Part shown: positions 1-9,741 of the stretch, one piece after another | How the letters are laid out: every line of letters begins with the position of its first letter | How positions within the stretch are numbered: position 1 is the first letter of the stretch | Assembly (NCBI GenBank): GCA_012729265.1 | Contig: JAAYDL010000339.1 | Coordinates: forward strand, 1-34,321 | Reading direction: 5' to 3' | Source of the DNA: Lentisphaerota bacterium | GTDB taxonomy: Bacteria; Verrucomicrobiota; Kiritimatiellia; Kiritimatiellales; Pontiellaceae | DNA: 34,321 bases | Notes under the pieces: generated by a model | What the model was told of the DNA's origin: nothing | What the model saw: only the letters and a program-made list of their open reading frames with translations | Database searches by the model: none | Made by a program: the position numbers and the translations under genes

Positions 1-1
1 G

Positions 2-112
2 GTTGAAGATAACCATCGTCCTAAAAAAGTCGCATTGACCGCCGTAATGCGGAAATTAATTATCGCCGCGAACTCAGCCGTTAAAAATCCTGATTTTTTG
101 GTTGTCGTTTAA
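2..112 (+). CDS. C-terminal end of an IS110-family (transposase_20 type) transposase, truncated by the window start
   Basis: Frame 2 reads VEDNHRPKKVALTAVMRKLIIAANSAVKNPDFLVVV*, matching the conserved IS110/IS1111 C-terminal RPKKVALTAVMRKLI motif. Absent from the ORF track because no start codon is in the window. Confidence 0.75.
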   Translation, partial: VEDNHRPKKVALTAVMRKLIIAANSAVKNPDFLVVV

Positions 113-676
113 CACCGTTGCTTCGTGCCTTCAGCGTAGCGGGTGGTGAAAATAAAACTGAGGGTGAATGGATTTTAGGCAGAATGATGAACCGCTCCTG
201 CGTCGCTATTGAACCGAGCCTTCAGCTCTATTTGCATTCGCAAATTATTTATCACTACGTTTTCAGCCTTTGGAAATTATTTTCGCTTCAGGCCAAAGGG
301 GGTGAAAAAATGATTGTGGACAAGATGATTATACCCGATGTGCACCCGAATTATTTTGTCCTAATCATTCTGTCAAAATAGCTCTACCCCAATCATTCTA
401 TGGAACGATGTTGAGAGGCCAAGACCTCGTGGCAATCTTACTCCCCGCCCTTTCGCGTAATTTCGGGTGTTTCACAGTCAATCTCCCCGGTTCTCGTTTT
501 TACGCGATGAGAACGACGCGTCTCCGGCGATGCAACTTTTCCCCCAGTCACCCTGTGCCGAAAACAGCAACAAGATGCGCCCAGACGATTCATCCTCCGT
601 GCGAAAATTGCGTTCGTTTAACCCACTGAAACTGCGGGCTTGTAAAACAAAGGGAAGAAACTAACCTTGGGTACTT

Positions 677-2443
677 TTGGAAGGCCATCTCCGCATTAAC
701 ACGAAAAAATCCAGTCTGATGCATTATTTTGTTCCGCATCGCTTTGCGATTGCGGCCACGGCGCTTTGCGGTCTGCTGACGGTATGGAGCAGTCTGACGC
801 TGCCCTACATCATGCGGCTCGTGATTGAAGATCTAGAAAACGAGACGCTTACCCCCGAACGGCTCTGGCGGCGTATCGGCCTCTTCATCGCAGTGGGCAC
901 TGTGGCGATTATCTTTTCACGGCTGATCCGAAAAATCCCGTTGAAGCTTTCGCACATGATTGAATATGAGCTGCGCAACGATCTTTTTGAACATCTGACG
1001 CGGCTCGACCAATCGTTTTACCGCCGCGAACGCACCGGCGATCTGATGACCAAACTCTCGTCGGACATTAATATTATCCGCGATGCCATCGGCCAAGGTC
1101 TGCTTCAGGGCTCGCGGACACTGATTGCGCTGATCTCCGCTGCAGTGGTTATGCTGATGACGGATCGGCAGCTCACCGAAATTATATTTTCTATTTTTGC
1201 ACCGATGTCGCTCATCTTTTTTCTGGTGCTTCGGTTTCTGCGTCGTCATCAGTTGGCCCTTCAGGAGCATGTTTCCGAGGTTTCGAACTATTGTCATGAG
1301 ACCTTTTCGGGCATCCGCTGCCTGAAAGGGTTTGCCCTCGAACGCCGGCGTAACAGCGACTTTGAAGCGCTCAACAGCGAGCTCATTCGTAAGACCATGC
1401 GGATGCAGCGCTCGCGTCAGCTCCTCTGGCCGTTTGTGGACTTTTGCTTCAGTGTCGGCACCATCCTCACCTTCATTGTCGGAGGAAAGCGGATTATTGA
1501 AGGAACGTTGACTATCGGAACACTGATGCAGTTTATCCAATATCTTGCCTTTCTCCGCTGGCCGCTACTGGCGCTGAGCTTTGTCACAAGCATGGTCCAA
1601 CGCGGAAAAGTCAGCTGGATCCGTGTGAAAGATATTCTCGACACTCAACCGGAAATTGCCGAACCGAACGCCGAGGCCCTCCCCTCCGAAAAACCGAAAG
1701 CCTCCATCCGCTTCCGCAATGTTGATGTGGAAATCGGCGGACAACGGTTGCTTAAGGAGATTAATCTGGATATCCCGATGGGCACCACGCTGGGGATTAC
1801 CGGACCTACCGGCAGCGGAAAGACGCTGATGACCTCGCTGGTCGCCCGCCTGCTGGATCCCACTCGGGGCGAAGTTTTGCTCGACGGAAAGGATCTTCGC
1901 ACGCTTCCGCTCCGTGCGCTGCGCGGCATGATCGGCTATGCTGCGCAGGAACCTGTTCTCTTTTCCAGAACGCTGGAGCACAATATTGGATTCGGCATCG
2001 ACGATCCCGATATGGGCACTATCGGATGGGCCGCCGACATTGCTCACCTGCACGGCGACATTGAAACCTTCCCCGACCGCTACCAAACCATTCTCGGCGA
2101 GCGCGGTGTAACGCTCTCCGGCGGCCAGCGCCAGCGCACCTCGATCAGCCGAGCCATTGCCCGACGTCCGGACATTCTGATTCTCGACGACGTGCTCTCC
2201 GCCGTCGATACGCAGACCGAGGCCGCCATTATGAAAAAACTCCAGCCCGTTATGGCCGAGCGCACCACCCTTTTTGTCAGCCATCGCGTTTCCACGCTCC
2301 GCTATTCCGACGAAATCGTTGTGATTGAAAACGGACGAATTACGCAGCACGGCACCCATGAGGAGCTCATTCAGGTGCCCGGCTACTATGCCGAACTCAA
2401 CACCATGCAGCAATTGCAGGAAAAACTGGAGGCGGACGAATGA
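677..2443 (+). CDS. ABC transporter, TM domain fused to ATPase, subunit 1 of a heterodimeric-type exporter; real start may be ATG at 719
   Basis: Walker A GPTGSGKT, signature LSGGQRQR, Walker B ILILDDVLSAVD (non-canonical D after the Walker B Asp), H-loop FVSHR; N-terminal TM region. The annotated start is TTG. Confidence 0.9.
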   Translation: MEGHLRINTKKSSLMHYFVPHRFAIAATALCGLLTVWSSLTLPYIMRLVIEDLENETLTPERLWRRIGLFIAVGTVAIIFSRLIRKIPLKLSHMIEYELRNDLFEHLTRLDQSFYRRERTGDLMTKLSSDINIIRDAIGQGLLQGSRTLIALISAAVVMLMTDRQLTEIIFSIFAPMSLIFFLVLRFLRRHQLALQEHVSEVSNYCHETFSGIRCLKGFALERRRNSDFEALNSELIRKTMRMQRSRQLLWPFVDFCFSVGTILTFIVGGKRIIEGTLTIGTLMQFIQYLAFLRWPLLALSFVTSMVQRGKVSWIRVKDILDTQPEIAEPNAEALPSEKPKASIRFRNVDVEIGGQRLLKEINLDIPMGTTLGITGPTGSGKTLMTSLVARLLDPTRGEVLLDGKDLRTLPLRALRGMIGYAAQEPVLFSRTLEHNIGFGIDDPDMGTIGWAADIAHLHGDIETFPDRYQTILGERGVTLSGGQRQRTSISRAIARRPDILILDDVLSAVDTQTEAAIMKKLQPVMAERTTLFVSHRVSTLRYSDEIVVIENGRITQHGTHEELIQVPGYYAELNTMQQLQEKLEADE

Positions 2444-4200
2444 AGATAGCCAAACGTCTCCTCGCATACGCCCTGCCCCACTGGCGCGGCCTCCTGTTTT
2501 CGCTCGCGCTGATTCTCAGCATGACCCTGCTCGTCAACGGTCTTCCGCTGATTCTTCAGCGCATGACCGATGACTGTCTGGTCGAAGGGACCGTATCGGC
2601 GGCAGAGCGAATCCGTAAGCTCTCCTTCCTCGGCCTCATTTATCTGAGCTTCGCTGCTCTGGGTCACCTTATCCGCTACATTCAATCGCTCCTCACCGCA
2701 TGGATTGGACAGAAAATCATTTATGATCTGCGGCTCGACATCTTCCGAAAAGTCCTGCGTCTGCATCAGGGCTTCTTCGACAAAACCGCCGTGGGCACTC
2801 TGATGTCGCGCGCGACCTCCGACATTGAGCGGCTCCAGCATTTTGTTACCGAAGCGGTTGTCGGTTCCATCGCCGACCTCGCGATGCTCTTTGGTATTAT
2901 GGGCTACATGATTTACATGAGCCCACTCCTCTCCATCTCCATCTTTGCTACATTGCCGATTCTCTTTACCGCCATGGTCTACATCAACGCGCGCCTGCGC
3001 AACGCCAACCGCGACATCCGCGACCGCCAATCGCGCATTAACGCCCTTGTACAGGAAGACTTGACCGGCATGACCACCATCCAGCTCTTTAACCGCGAGG
3101 CGCAGGCACAGGAAGAATTTGTTCAGCGCAACCAAGACCTACGCTCGGCCTATTTTGACGAAGTCCGCTGGTTCAGCCTCTATTTCCCCACCGTCGAAAT
3201 CGGTCAAACCCTCTCCATCCTCATCACCCTCGCCGTCGGCGGCTTTGCCATTCTGAATGGTTCCACCTCCATCACGCTCGGCACATTCATCGCCTTCCTT
3301 GCTTACGTGCAGAGCTTTTTCCATCCGCTCGGCTCCCTTTCCGATAAGGCGGGCTCCTTCCAAGTCGCTCTCGCCTCCACTGAGCGCGTCTTTGCGCTGC
3401 TCGACACCGAAGAAAAAATTCCCGAACCGGAATCCCCGGTATCGCCCGAACGGATCGCCGGCACCATCGCTTTTAACAATGTCTGGTTTGCCTACAACGA
3501 CGAAAACTGGGTGATCAAAGATCTCTCCTTCTCCGTCGAACCCGGCCAAGTTCTCGCCGTCGTCGGTGCCACCGGTGCAGGAAAAAGCACCATTATTAAT
3601 CTCATCGGCCGCTTCTACGACATCCAGCGCGGCTCCATCACCATCGACGGCGTCGACATCCGCCAATTCGCTAAAAACGAACTCCGCTCCCGCCTCGGCT
3701 ATGTCTTTCAGGATCCCTTCATCTTTACCGCGTCCATTGCCGACAATATTGGACTCAACACGCCCGGCGTTTCACGCGATGATATTATTTGCGCCGCCCG
3801 CACGGTTAACGCCCACGGCTTTATTGAAGCCACCCCAAACGGTTACGACACGATCCTCAACGAACGCGGTGCCGGCCTTTCGCTCGGACAAAAACAGCTC
3901 CTCGTCATGGCGCGGGCACTGGCACAGAACCCTGAACTGCTTTTTGTTCTCGACGAAGCCACCGCCAGTGTCGACACCGCCACCGAAATGCTCATCCAGG
4001 ATGCGCTCGGCAAACTCATGACCAACCGGACCAGTATTGTGATTGCGCACCGGCTCTCCACCATCCGCAACGCCGACCGCATCCTCGTCATGCGCCACGG
4101 CCAACTCGTTGAACAAGGTACACACAACGAACTCATGGCGAACGACGGCTACTACCACCAGCTCTACGAACTCCTGCTCCACAGCCCGGAGTGCGATTGA
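2440..4200 (+). CDS. ABC transporter, TM domain fused to ATPase, subunit 2 of a heterodimeric-type exporter
   Basis: Walker A GATGAGKS, signature LSLGQKQ, Walker B LLFVLDEATASVD, H-loop IAHRLST; overlaps the upstream gene by ATGA. Confidence 0.92.
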   Translation: MKIAKRLLAYALPHWRGLLFSLALILSMTLLVNGLPLILQRMTDDCLVEGTVSAAERIRKLSFLGLIYLSFAALGHLIRYIQSLLTAWIGQKIIYDLRLDIFRKVLRLHQGFFDKTAVGTLMSRATSDIERLQHFVTEAVVGSIADLAMLFGIMGYMIYMSPLLSISIFATLPILFTAMVYINARLRNANRDIRDRQSRINALVQEDLTGMTTIQLFNREAQAQEEFVQRNQDLRSAYFDEVRWFSLYFPTVEIGQTLSILITLAVGGFAILNGSTSITLGTFIAFLAYVQSFFHPLGSLSDKAGSFQVALASTERVFALLDTEEKIPEPESPVSPERIAGTIAFNNVWFAYNDENWVIKDLSFSVEPGQVLAVVGATGAGKSTIINLIGRFYDIQRGSITIDGVDIRQFAKNELRSRLGYVFQDPFIFTASIADNIGLNTPGVSRDDIICAARTVNAHGFIEATPNGYDTILNERGAGLSLGQKQLLVMARALAQNPELLFVLDEATASVDTATEMLIQDALGKLMTNRTSIVIAHRLSTIRNADRILVMRHGQLVEQGTHNELMANDGYYHQLYELLLHSPECD

Positions 4201-4233
4201 ACGGATTCCACGCCTCCTGAGGAGCGAAGGGAC

Positions 4234-4257
4234 ATGTGATGTATTTGAACATCACAT
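4234..4257. terminator. Hairpin after the ABC operon (possible terminator, weak U tract)
   Basis: Perfect 9-bp stem ATGTGATGT-atttga-ACATCACAT followed by an AT-rich stretch. Confidence 0.4.
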
Positions 4258-4301
4258 TAATAAAATATATAGCCTCTGTGTCGCATTGATTTTATGCATT
4301 A

Positions 4302-5294
4302 TTACTGATGAAAACGAACGAGATGCCCCCCTCCGGATGCCCGGCGGATAGCCGAGAGTATACTTTTTTTTGTGACAACATAATCGCCATACCGATATTT
4401 AAGCTCCTTAAGTGCTTTCCCTTCAGCATTATCAATCAATGTCGAGATCTCATCCTCTGTTTTAGCAATGTTAGCTGCATCAGATGACAAATTATCGAGA
4501 ACAACCAAAGCAACGTACGCATAATACGTAATTGCCGCATCCGTAATTGTAAATAATGGATTCTGTTTATCAAATACCGTCTCAACATCATCCGAAAGAG
4601 GTATATACCCAAAGATATCAATTGGAGAAGGATCTGATCCAAAGTAGCTGGCGATTTCTTCAACTCTTATTATATTGTCTTTTGAAGAAAACTCAAACGA
4701 CTCTACAAAGGAACCACTGTACTCAGACAATATGACAGAAAGCCAATAATTAGGTTTCATCACATCTTTTTCAGTAAACTTTAATAGTGATTTAGCCTGC
4801 ATCGCCGATATTTTTCCATTTATTCTGCGAGATAACACCTCATCAACAATCACTCCGTATATTGAATGCTGGAGAACCAGATTTCCAATAGCGTTACCAC
4901 GACCTAGATACTGTTCTATGATGTAAAGATTCTGGATCGAAGACTCCAATTGCTCATATGAAGACTCCGGAAAACATTCACTCTGAACCTTTATTTCATT
5001 TAGCAATTTTTTCCCAAAAAATCTATTATATGTGTTTTCTTCTATTTGATTCTCAGCTAATACACATGCATTTGATGAATAAATGTACAGCACGTCTTCC
5101 GCAGGTAGTTTTTTAATTTCACGACATAGTTCCTCTATGCCTCCTGCATCTAGCGCCTCAACAAGATTCGTTACACTAGGCGAGGCCTGTGCATAAGTAT
5201 TTAATAGAAGTATGATAGTCATTAACGGAATACATCTAACAAATTTCGTTGCACCAACGCGGTTTTTTGTCTTACTTTTAATGTGTGTTTTCAT
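4302..5294 (-). CDS. Hypothetical exported protein
   Basis: Long ORF (extends to 5357). ATG at 5292-5294 is preceded by AGAGGAAATAATT (SD-like) and followed by a signal-like hydrophobic segment (FVRCIPLMTIILLLNTYAQA). Confidence 0.65.
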   Translation of the reverse strand: MKTHIKSKTKNRVGATKFVRCIPLMTIILLLNTYAQASPSVTNLVEALDAGGIEELCREIKKLPAEDVLYIYSSNACVLAENQIEENTYNRFFGKKLLNEIKVQSECFPESSYEQLESSIQNLYIIEQYLGRGNAIGNLVLQHSIYGVIVDEVLSRRINGKISAMQAKSLLKFTEKDVMKPNYWLSVILSEYSGSFVESFEFSSKDNIIRVEEIASYFGSDPSPIDIFGYIPLSDDVETVFDKQNPLFTITDAAITYYAYVALVVLDNLSSDAANIAKTEDEISTLIDNAEGKALKELKYRYGDYVVTKKSILSAIRRASGGGHLVRFHQ

Positions 5295-5532
5295 AATTAT
5301 TTCCTCTTGGCTAAGGCTGTATGTCTGGCAGAAACGACGGATTCGTATAATGTTCAAAAAAAATCACCTCAACAAGGAATATTCCACCTGCATTGCGCCC
5401 TATCTTTCTATCGTAGCCAATTTGACATATTGCAGCTGATCTCGCAGGTTCCGACGCTTCGGTCCCATCCGGTTCATAGAAACCCGGAAGATCCGGGGCT
5501 CATGTGGCTAAAGAAACAGATCCTCAAACCGC

Positions 5533-7338
5533 TCAACGCACGGGCGAAATACGATAGAGCCCGGCGGCGTGCAGCGACAGTTTCTGACCAAACGACTCTT
5601 CAAATTCGCCCAGATCTTTCTGCGCCCACAGATCGCGCACTTCCGCTTTTCCCGTAAACCCGAGGTCCTCAAAATCAACCGACACCAAGCTCTGTTCCGG
5701 CTTCAGATGCTTTTCCGGATTGATCAGCACCTTGAACTCCACACGCCCGGAACCGCCGCTGCCTTCGCTCATCATGCCGCGGGCAGTGAAGGTATCGTAG
5801 CCCTCGGGCAGCTCAAACTCGACGGCGGACACCGCGTGCGCGCCGATGCCTTCGAGCTGCTCTCCATTCAGGGTGATCGGACGATCATCCACCGTACGGT
5901 TTTTTCGCACCTCGCCCCAGCCTGAGCTGGCCACGCCCCAGTTCAGATCCGTCAGTTTAAGCGTTCCCGCCGGACCGGAGACCGTCGGTTCAATCCAAAC
6001 CGCGTGGTCATAGTAAGCGCCGTTCCCGCCGTCGCCTACAACGAGTACCAGCCGACGAGCGCCATGGATCGGAACCTTGATATCGATCACATCCGACTTC
6101 GGCTCTCCGCCGATTCTGCGGCTCGTATACGCCGGCTCCACGGAGAGATCGAACGGATCCTCGTTGCTCTGCGCATTAAAGAACGCCACATATTTATCGT
6201 CGCTGCCGGGCACATCGGCAACCCAAACAACCAAATCATCTTCACGCGAAAGCTGACGATTATTAGCGCTCTTCTGATTCACCGAAAGCACCTCGGGGTT
6301 TGTGAGGAGCTTGAGCGTAAAATCATCCATCTGTGTCATGTCGGCCCCGAGAATCAGCGGCGAGCGGGCGATACACCACAGGCTCATGCAGGTAATCTGT
6401 TCGTCTTGGGTGAACCGCGTTTCGCGGTCAAATTCAACAATCCCGAACGGCAGCATATCCGCATCCGGCCAAGAGCCTTCGGTGCGATACGGCGTCCACT
6501 TTTCGAGCCGCCCGAACATGCCGTAAAGCGGCAGCCAGCGATCCCAAAAGTCGTCGGAGATGCGCCACATATTGGCGTGGTTCATCACGTGTTCGCCCTT
6601 TTCAATCGGCGTATCGCCGGGCGAAAGACTCAGGATCATCGGACGTCCGCAGTTATCGATGGCCTTGCGGATGGCTTCGATTTCCGCCTGCTGAACCGCG
6701 TCATACGGACGGGCAATATCGTCGACCTTGACTAAATCGACACCCCACGAAGCGTACATTTTAAAGAGCGAATCGTAGTATTCCTGCGCGCCCGCCTTGC
6801 TCATATCCACTCCAAACATATCGGGATTCCACGAACAGGTGCTGCGCTGATTGGCAATATCCGCTGCGCGGACATCCGTTCCGAGAATCGGCGTATTTTC
6901 ACGCACGGCCTGTTTGGAAATCCCTCGCATCATGTGAATGCCGAACTTGAGTCCTTTGGAATGGACATAGTCCGCCAGCGGCTTGAAGCCTTTCCCGTCG
7001 GACGTAGAGGGAAACTTGGTCAGCGCCGGCGTAAGGCGGCTGTATTCATCCATCTGAAGCGTTGCACCGGGCGTGTAAGAATGCCCCTTCGAATTCGGCT
7101 CGTACCACTGAATATCCACCGTCAGATAGGTCCAGCCGTACGGCTTCAGGTATTCCGCCATCGCATCGGCCTGCGCCTTGGTTTGCGCCTCCGTCACCGT
7201 CGTGCCGAAACAGTCCCAGCTGTTCCAGCCCAGCGGAGGGGTCTCCGCCCACGACCGAAACTCCGACTCCGCAGAAACAGATCCAACCGCCAGTGCGACC
7301 GCCAACAAAACACCCGATTTTTTAATCATAAACCCCAT
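5533..7338 (-). CDS. GH27 alpha-galactosidase-like enzyme with C-terminal NPCBM-like domain, secreted
   Basis: TPPLGWNSWDCFG start of the GH27 barrel, VDLVKVDDIARPYD nucleophile region, WRISDDFWDRW acid/base region, signal peptide, C-terminal GVASSGWGEVRKNRTVDDRPITLNGEQLEGIGAHA. Confidence 0.88.
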   Translation of the reverse strand: MGFMIKKSGVLLAVALAVGSVSAESEFRSWAETPPLGWNSWDCFGTTVTEAQTKAQADAMAEYLKPYGWTYLTVDIQWYEPNSKGHSYTPGATLQMDEYSRLTPALTKFPSTSDGKGFKPLADYVHSKGLKFGIHMMRGISKQAVRENTPILGTDVRAADIANQRSTCSWNPDMFGVDMSKAGAQEYYDSLFKMYASWGVDLVKVDDIARPYDAVQQAEIEAIRKAIDNCGRPMILSLSPGDTPIEKGEHVMNHANMWRISDDFWDRWLPLYGMFGRLEKWTPYRTEGSWPDADMLPFGIVEFDRETRFTQDEQITCMSLWCIARSPLILGADMTQMDDFTLKLLTNPEVLSVNQKSANNRQLSREDDLVVWVADVPGSDDKYVAFFNAQSNEDPFDLSVEPAYTSRRIGGEPKSDVIDIKVPIHGARRLVLVVGDGGNGAYYDHAVWIEPTVSGPAGTLKLTDLNWGVASSGWGEVRKNRTVDDRPITLNGEQLEGIGAHAVSAVEFELPEGYDTFTARGMMSEGSGGSGRVEFKVLINPEKHLKPEQSLVSVDFEDLGFTGKAEVRDLWAQKDLGEFEESFGQKLSLHAAGLYRISPVR

Positions 7339-7374
7339 TCCTCCCCGCTTTTTAGTGGACGTTCCAGCCCACCA

Positions 7375-9726
7375 TTATTTTACAAACTTCCAGTCATATA
7401 GATTGAGAAGGTAACCCGAACCGCCCGTAAATTTAAAGTAAACATCGTGCTGACCTTTTACGCCGTTCAGCGTACAGGTTGTTACAACCCACGACTGCCA
7501 ACCGCCGGTATTCCCCACCGTACAGGTTCCAACCGGTTTTCCATCGACACGGTCGAGATAGATTTCAATCGTACCGCCGTCGGTTGCGGAAGCCACGCGC
7601 AGCTCCACCGTCTTTACGCCGGCACCAAAATCCAGTGCGTTAAACGAAACCCAGTCGCCGTTTTCAATATTGCAGACATTGTCTCCGCCTTCGGAACAGC
7701 CTTCGATGCTGATCCCGCGCTGCGCATTATATTCATCCGCCTTGTTCGTCACGAATGGATCACGGTATGAGGCCGAACAGATGATTGTCGCATTATTTAC
7801 GGTGCCCAGCTTTCCTTTATACTGCACACGAATCAACGTCTGCCCTTTATCCAGCGCAGTAACCACCCCATCCTTTACAGAGGCAATTTCCGAATTTTCT
7901 GAACGGCAAATCACTTGATCGCTTACATCTTCCGTATGACCGTCCATAAAGACCGCCTGCACCGAAAATTTCTCAGAGGATCCAACCACCAAATTCATTT
8001 TCGGAGCACTGACAACCAGTTCCTTTGCTGTAAACTCGCTCTTCAGATCCTTGGTCATAACGAGAACATCATCCGACTTGTCGGCAAATTCAGCAGTGAT
8101 CATTGTTTCGCCGGACACCTTGCTGGAGATCACAGCCTTGTCCACAGAAACAACGTCCGTATCTCTGACGGTAATTTTTGCGCGCTCCGTCACATCCCGG
8201 CTCGTACCGTCAGAATAAACCGCAGCCACGTTGAGCTTCGAGGTTCCCGCTTCTCCGGCCTGGATATCAATCTTATAGCGACTCACCGAAGCATCAATCG
8301 CGATCAGTTTGGCATCAGCGTTCTTCTTTGAAAACTCCCACCAGTCCAGCTTGCACAACTCAGCGGCGGCCTCGCCCTTAAAGACCAGATAGAGGTCGTG
8401 CTCTCCCTCTGCGCCGCTCACCGCAACGGTTTCCTTTTTCCACTCGCCGGCGGTGTAGCCGACCGAAAGCGTTCCGATTTGCGGACCGTCTACCGAATCG
8501 AGGTGCAGTTCAATGGTTCCTCCGCTGGAAGCTCCCGGTTTGGTTCCACAGGCCACCGAAGCGGAAAAAGCTGCGGCACCCGCGCCGAAATCTACACCCT
8601 GCACCTTGATGAATGCGCCGTCGCGAGAAGGATAAACATTCATTCCACCTTCGGAGCAGGGTTCCGATTCCATCCCTTCGCTCCATGCGATCGTCTCTCC
8701 TTCAACGCGGGCATAGGGATTGAGCGCTTCAACCTGATCAACCTGATCGGCCTCCTCCCACCAGGGCAGTTCCTGAATGGTGCCGTCCGGATTAAACTTC
8801 AGCTCTGCAACACAGACCGAACGACGTTCGTGATGGGTTTCGGTGATGGAAAAGTTTAGTTTAAAGTTAAACCCGAAAACGTAGGTTTTCCCCTTATAGT
8901 CAATGATTCCCGGATGATTTCCAGAGGAACGACTATCCGGACGCATAATGTAGCCTCCAAAATCCCAAGGCCCTTCTGGACTGTCACTCATGGCATAGCC
9001 TATACCTTCCGGGCAGCAAGTTGCCGCATAAGCCATGTAGTATCGATTATCACGCTTGTAGAGCCAAGGCCCTTCCTGAAAATGGTACGGATCCGGTTCA
9101 CCTTGCACCTTGGCGATCGAAGGATCCTTAATGACCTCTCCAGAATAGGAAATCATGTCTTCGTTGAGCTTCACATACCACATATTGGGATTGCCCCAAT
9201 AGAGATAGGCCTGCCCATCGTCATCAATGAAGGGAGAGGGATCGATAAATCCGTTTTCCGGCCCGACAAGCGGCTTGCCGATGGCATCTTTATACGGTCC
9301 CAGCGGACTGTCCGCCACCGCGACTCCAATCACGTTTTTGGGCCAACCCTGCACACTGACCGGCGCATAAAAATAAAACTTACCGTTGCGCTCGATCGCC
9401 TGCGGCGCCCAGGCATCATTCGATTGGACGGCCCAGGGAAATGTTTTAAGCGAGGCGATGGTACCGTGATCCGTCCAATTCACCATATCCGTTGAGGTAT
9501 AGCACTGCCAGTCCTTCATCAGGAAACGGCCCATACCGGGTCCGGCGTCATCTTCGTCGTGACTGGTATAAAGATACACCACGCCGTCGTGAACAAACGG
9601 AGCCGGGTCCGCCGTAAATTTGGTCTGCACAATCGGGTTGGACGCCATGCAAACCGAACCCTGAATAACCACTGCGCCCAATAAAGCGCTCAAACCACGC
9701 TTATACACTTTTTGATCCATCATCAT
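7375..9726 (-). CDS. GH43 family enzyme with two CBM6-like domains and Ig-like (Big_2-like) region
   Basis: N-terminal FTADPAPFVHDGVVYLYTSHDEDD and FIDPSPFIDDDGQAYLYWG are GH43 motifs. Two similar beta-sandwich segments (SEGGMNVYPSRDGAFIKVQGVDFGAGAAAFSASVA and SEGGDNVCNIENGDWVSFNALDFGAGVKTVELRVA) flank Ig-like repeats. Confidence 0.87.
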   Translation of the reverse strand: MMMDQKVYKRGLSALLGAVVIQGSVCMASNPIVQTKFTADPAPFVHDGVVYLYTSHDEDDAGPGMGRFLMKDWQCYTSTDMVNWTDHGTIASLKTFPWAVQSNDAWAPQAIERNGKFYFYAPVSVQGWPKNVIGVAVADSPLGPYKDAIGKPLVGPENGFIDPSPFIDDDGQAYLYWGNPNMWYVKLNEDMISYSGEVIKDPSIAKVQGEPDPYHFQEGPWLYKRDNRYYMAYAATCCPEGIGYAMSDSPEGPWDFGGYIMRPDSRSSGNHPGIIDYKGKTYVFGFNFKLNFSITETHHERRSVCVAELKFNPDGTIQELPWWEEADQVDQVEALNPYARVEGETIAWSEGMESEPCSEGGMNVYPSRDGAFIKVQGVDFGAGAAAFSASVACGTKPGASSGGTIELHLDSVDGPQIGTLSVGYTAGEWKKETVAVSGAEGEHDLYLVFKGEAAAELCKLDWWEFSKKNADAKLIAIDASVSRYKIDIQAGEAGTSKLNVAAVYSDGTSRDVTERAKITVRDTDVVSVDKAVISSKVSGETMITAEFADKSDDVLVMTKDLKSEFTAKELVVSAPKMNLVVGSSEKFSVQAVFMDGHTEDVSDQVICRSENSEIASVKDGVVTALDKGQTLIRVQYKGKLGTVNNATIICSASYRDPFVTNKADEYNAQRGISIEGCSEGGDNVCNIENGDWVSFNALDFGAGVKTVELRVASATDGGTIEIYLDRVDGKPVGTCTVGNTGGWQSWVVTTCTLNGVKGQHDVYFKFTGGSGYLLNLYDWKFVK

Positions 9727-9741
9727 TCTCCCTCTTTTATG

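Noticed and set aside
917-1540. Long antisense ORFs opposite ABC, GH and fumarase genes
   Set aside because: These are mirror ORFs of well-supported coding regions with no recognisable protein motifs; typical of GC-biased codon usage.
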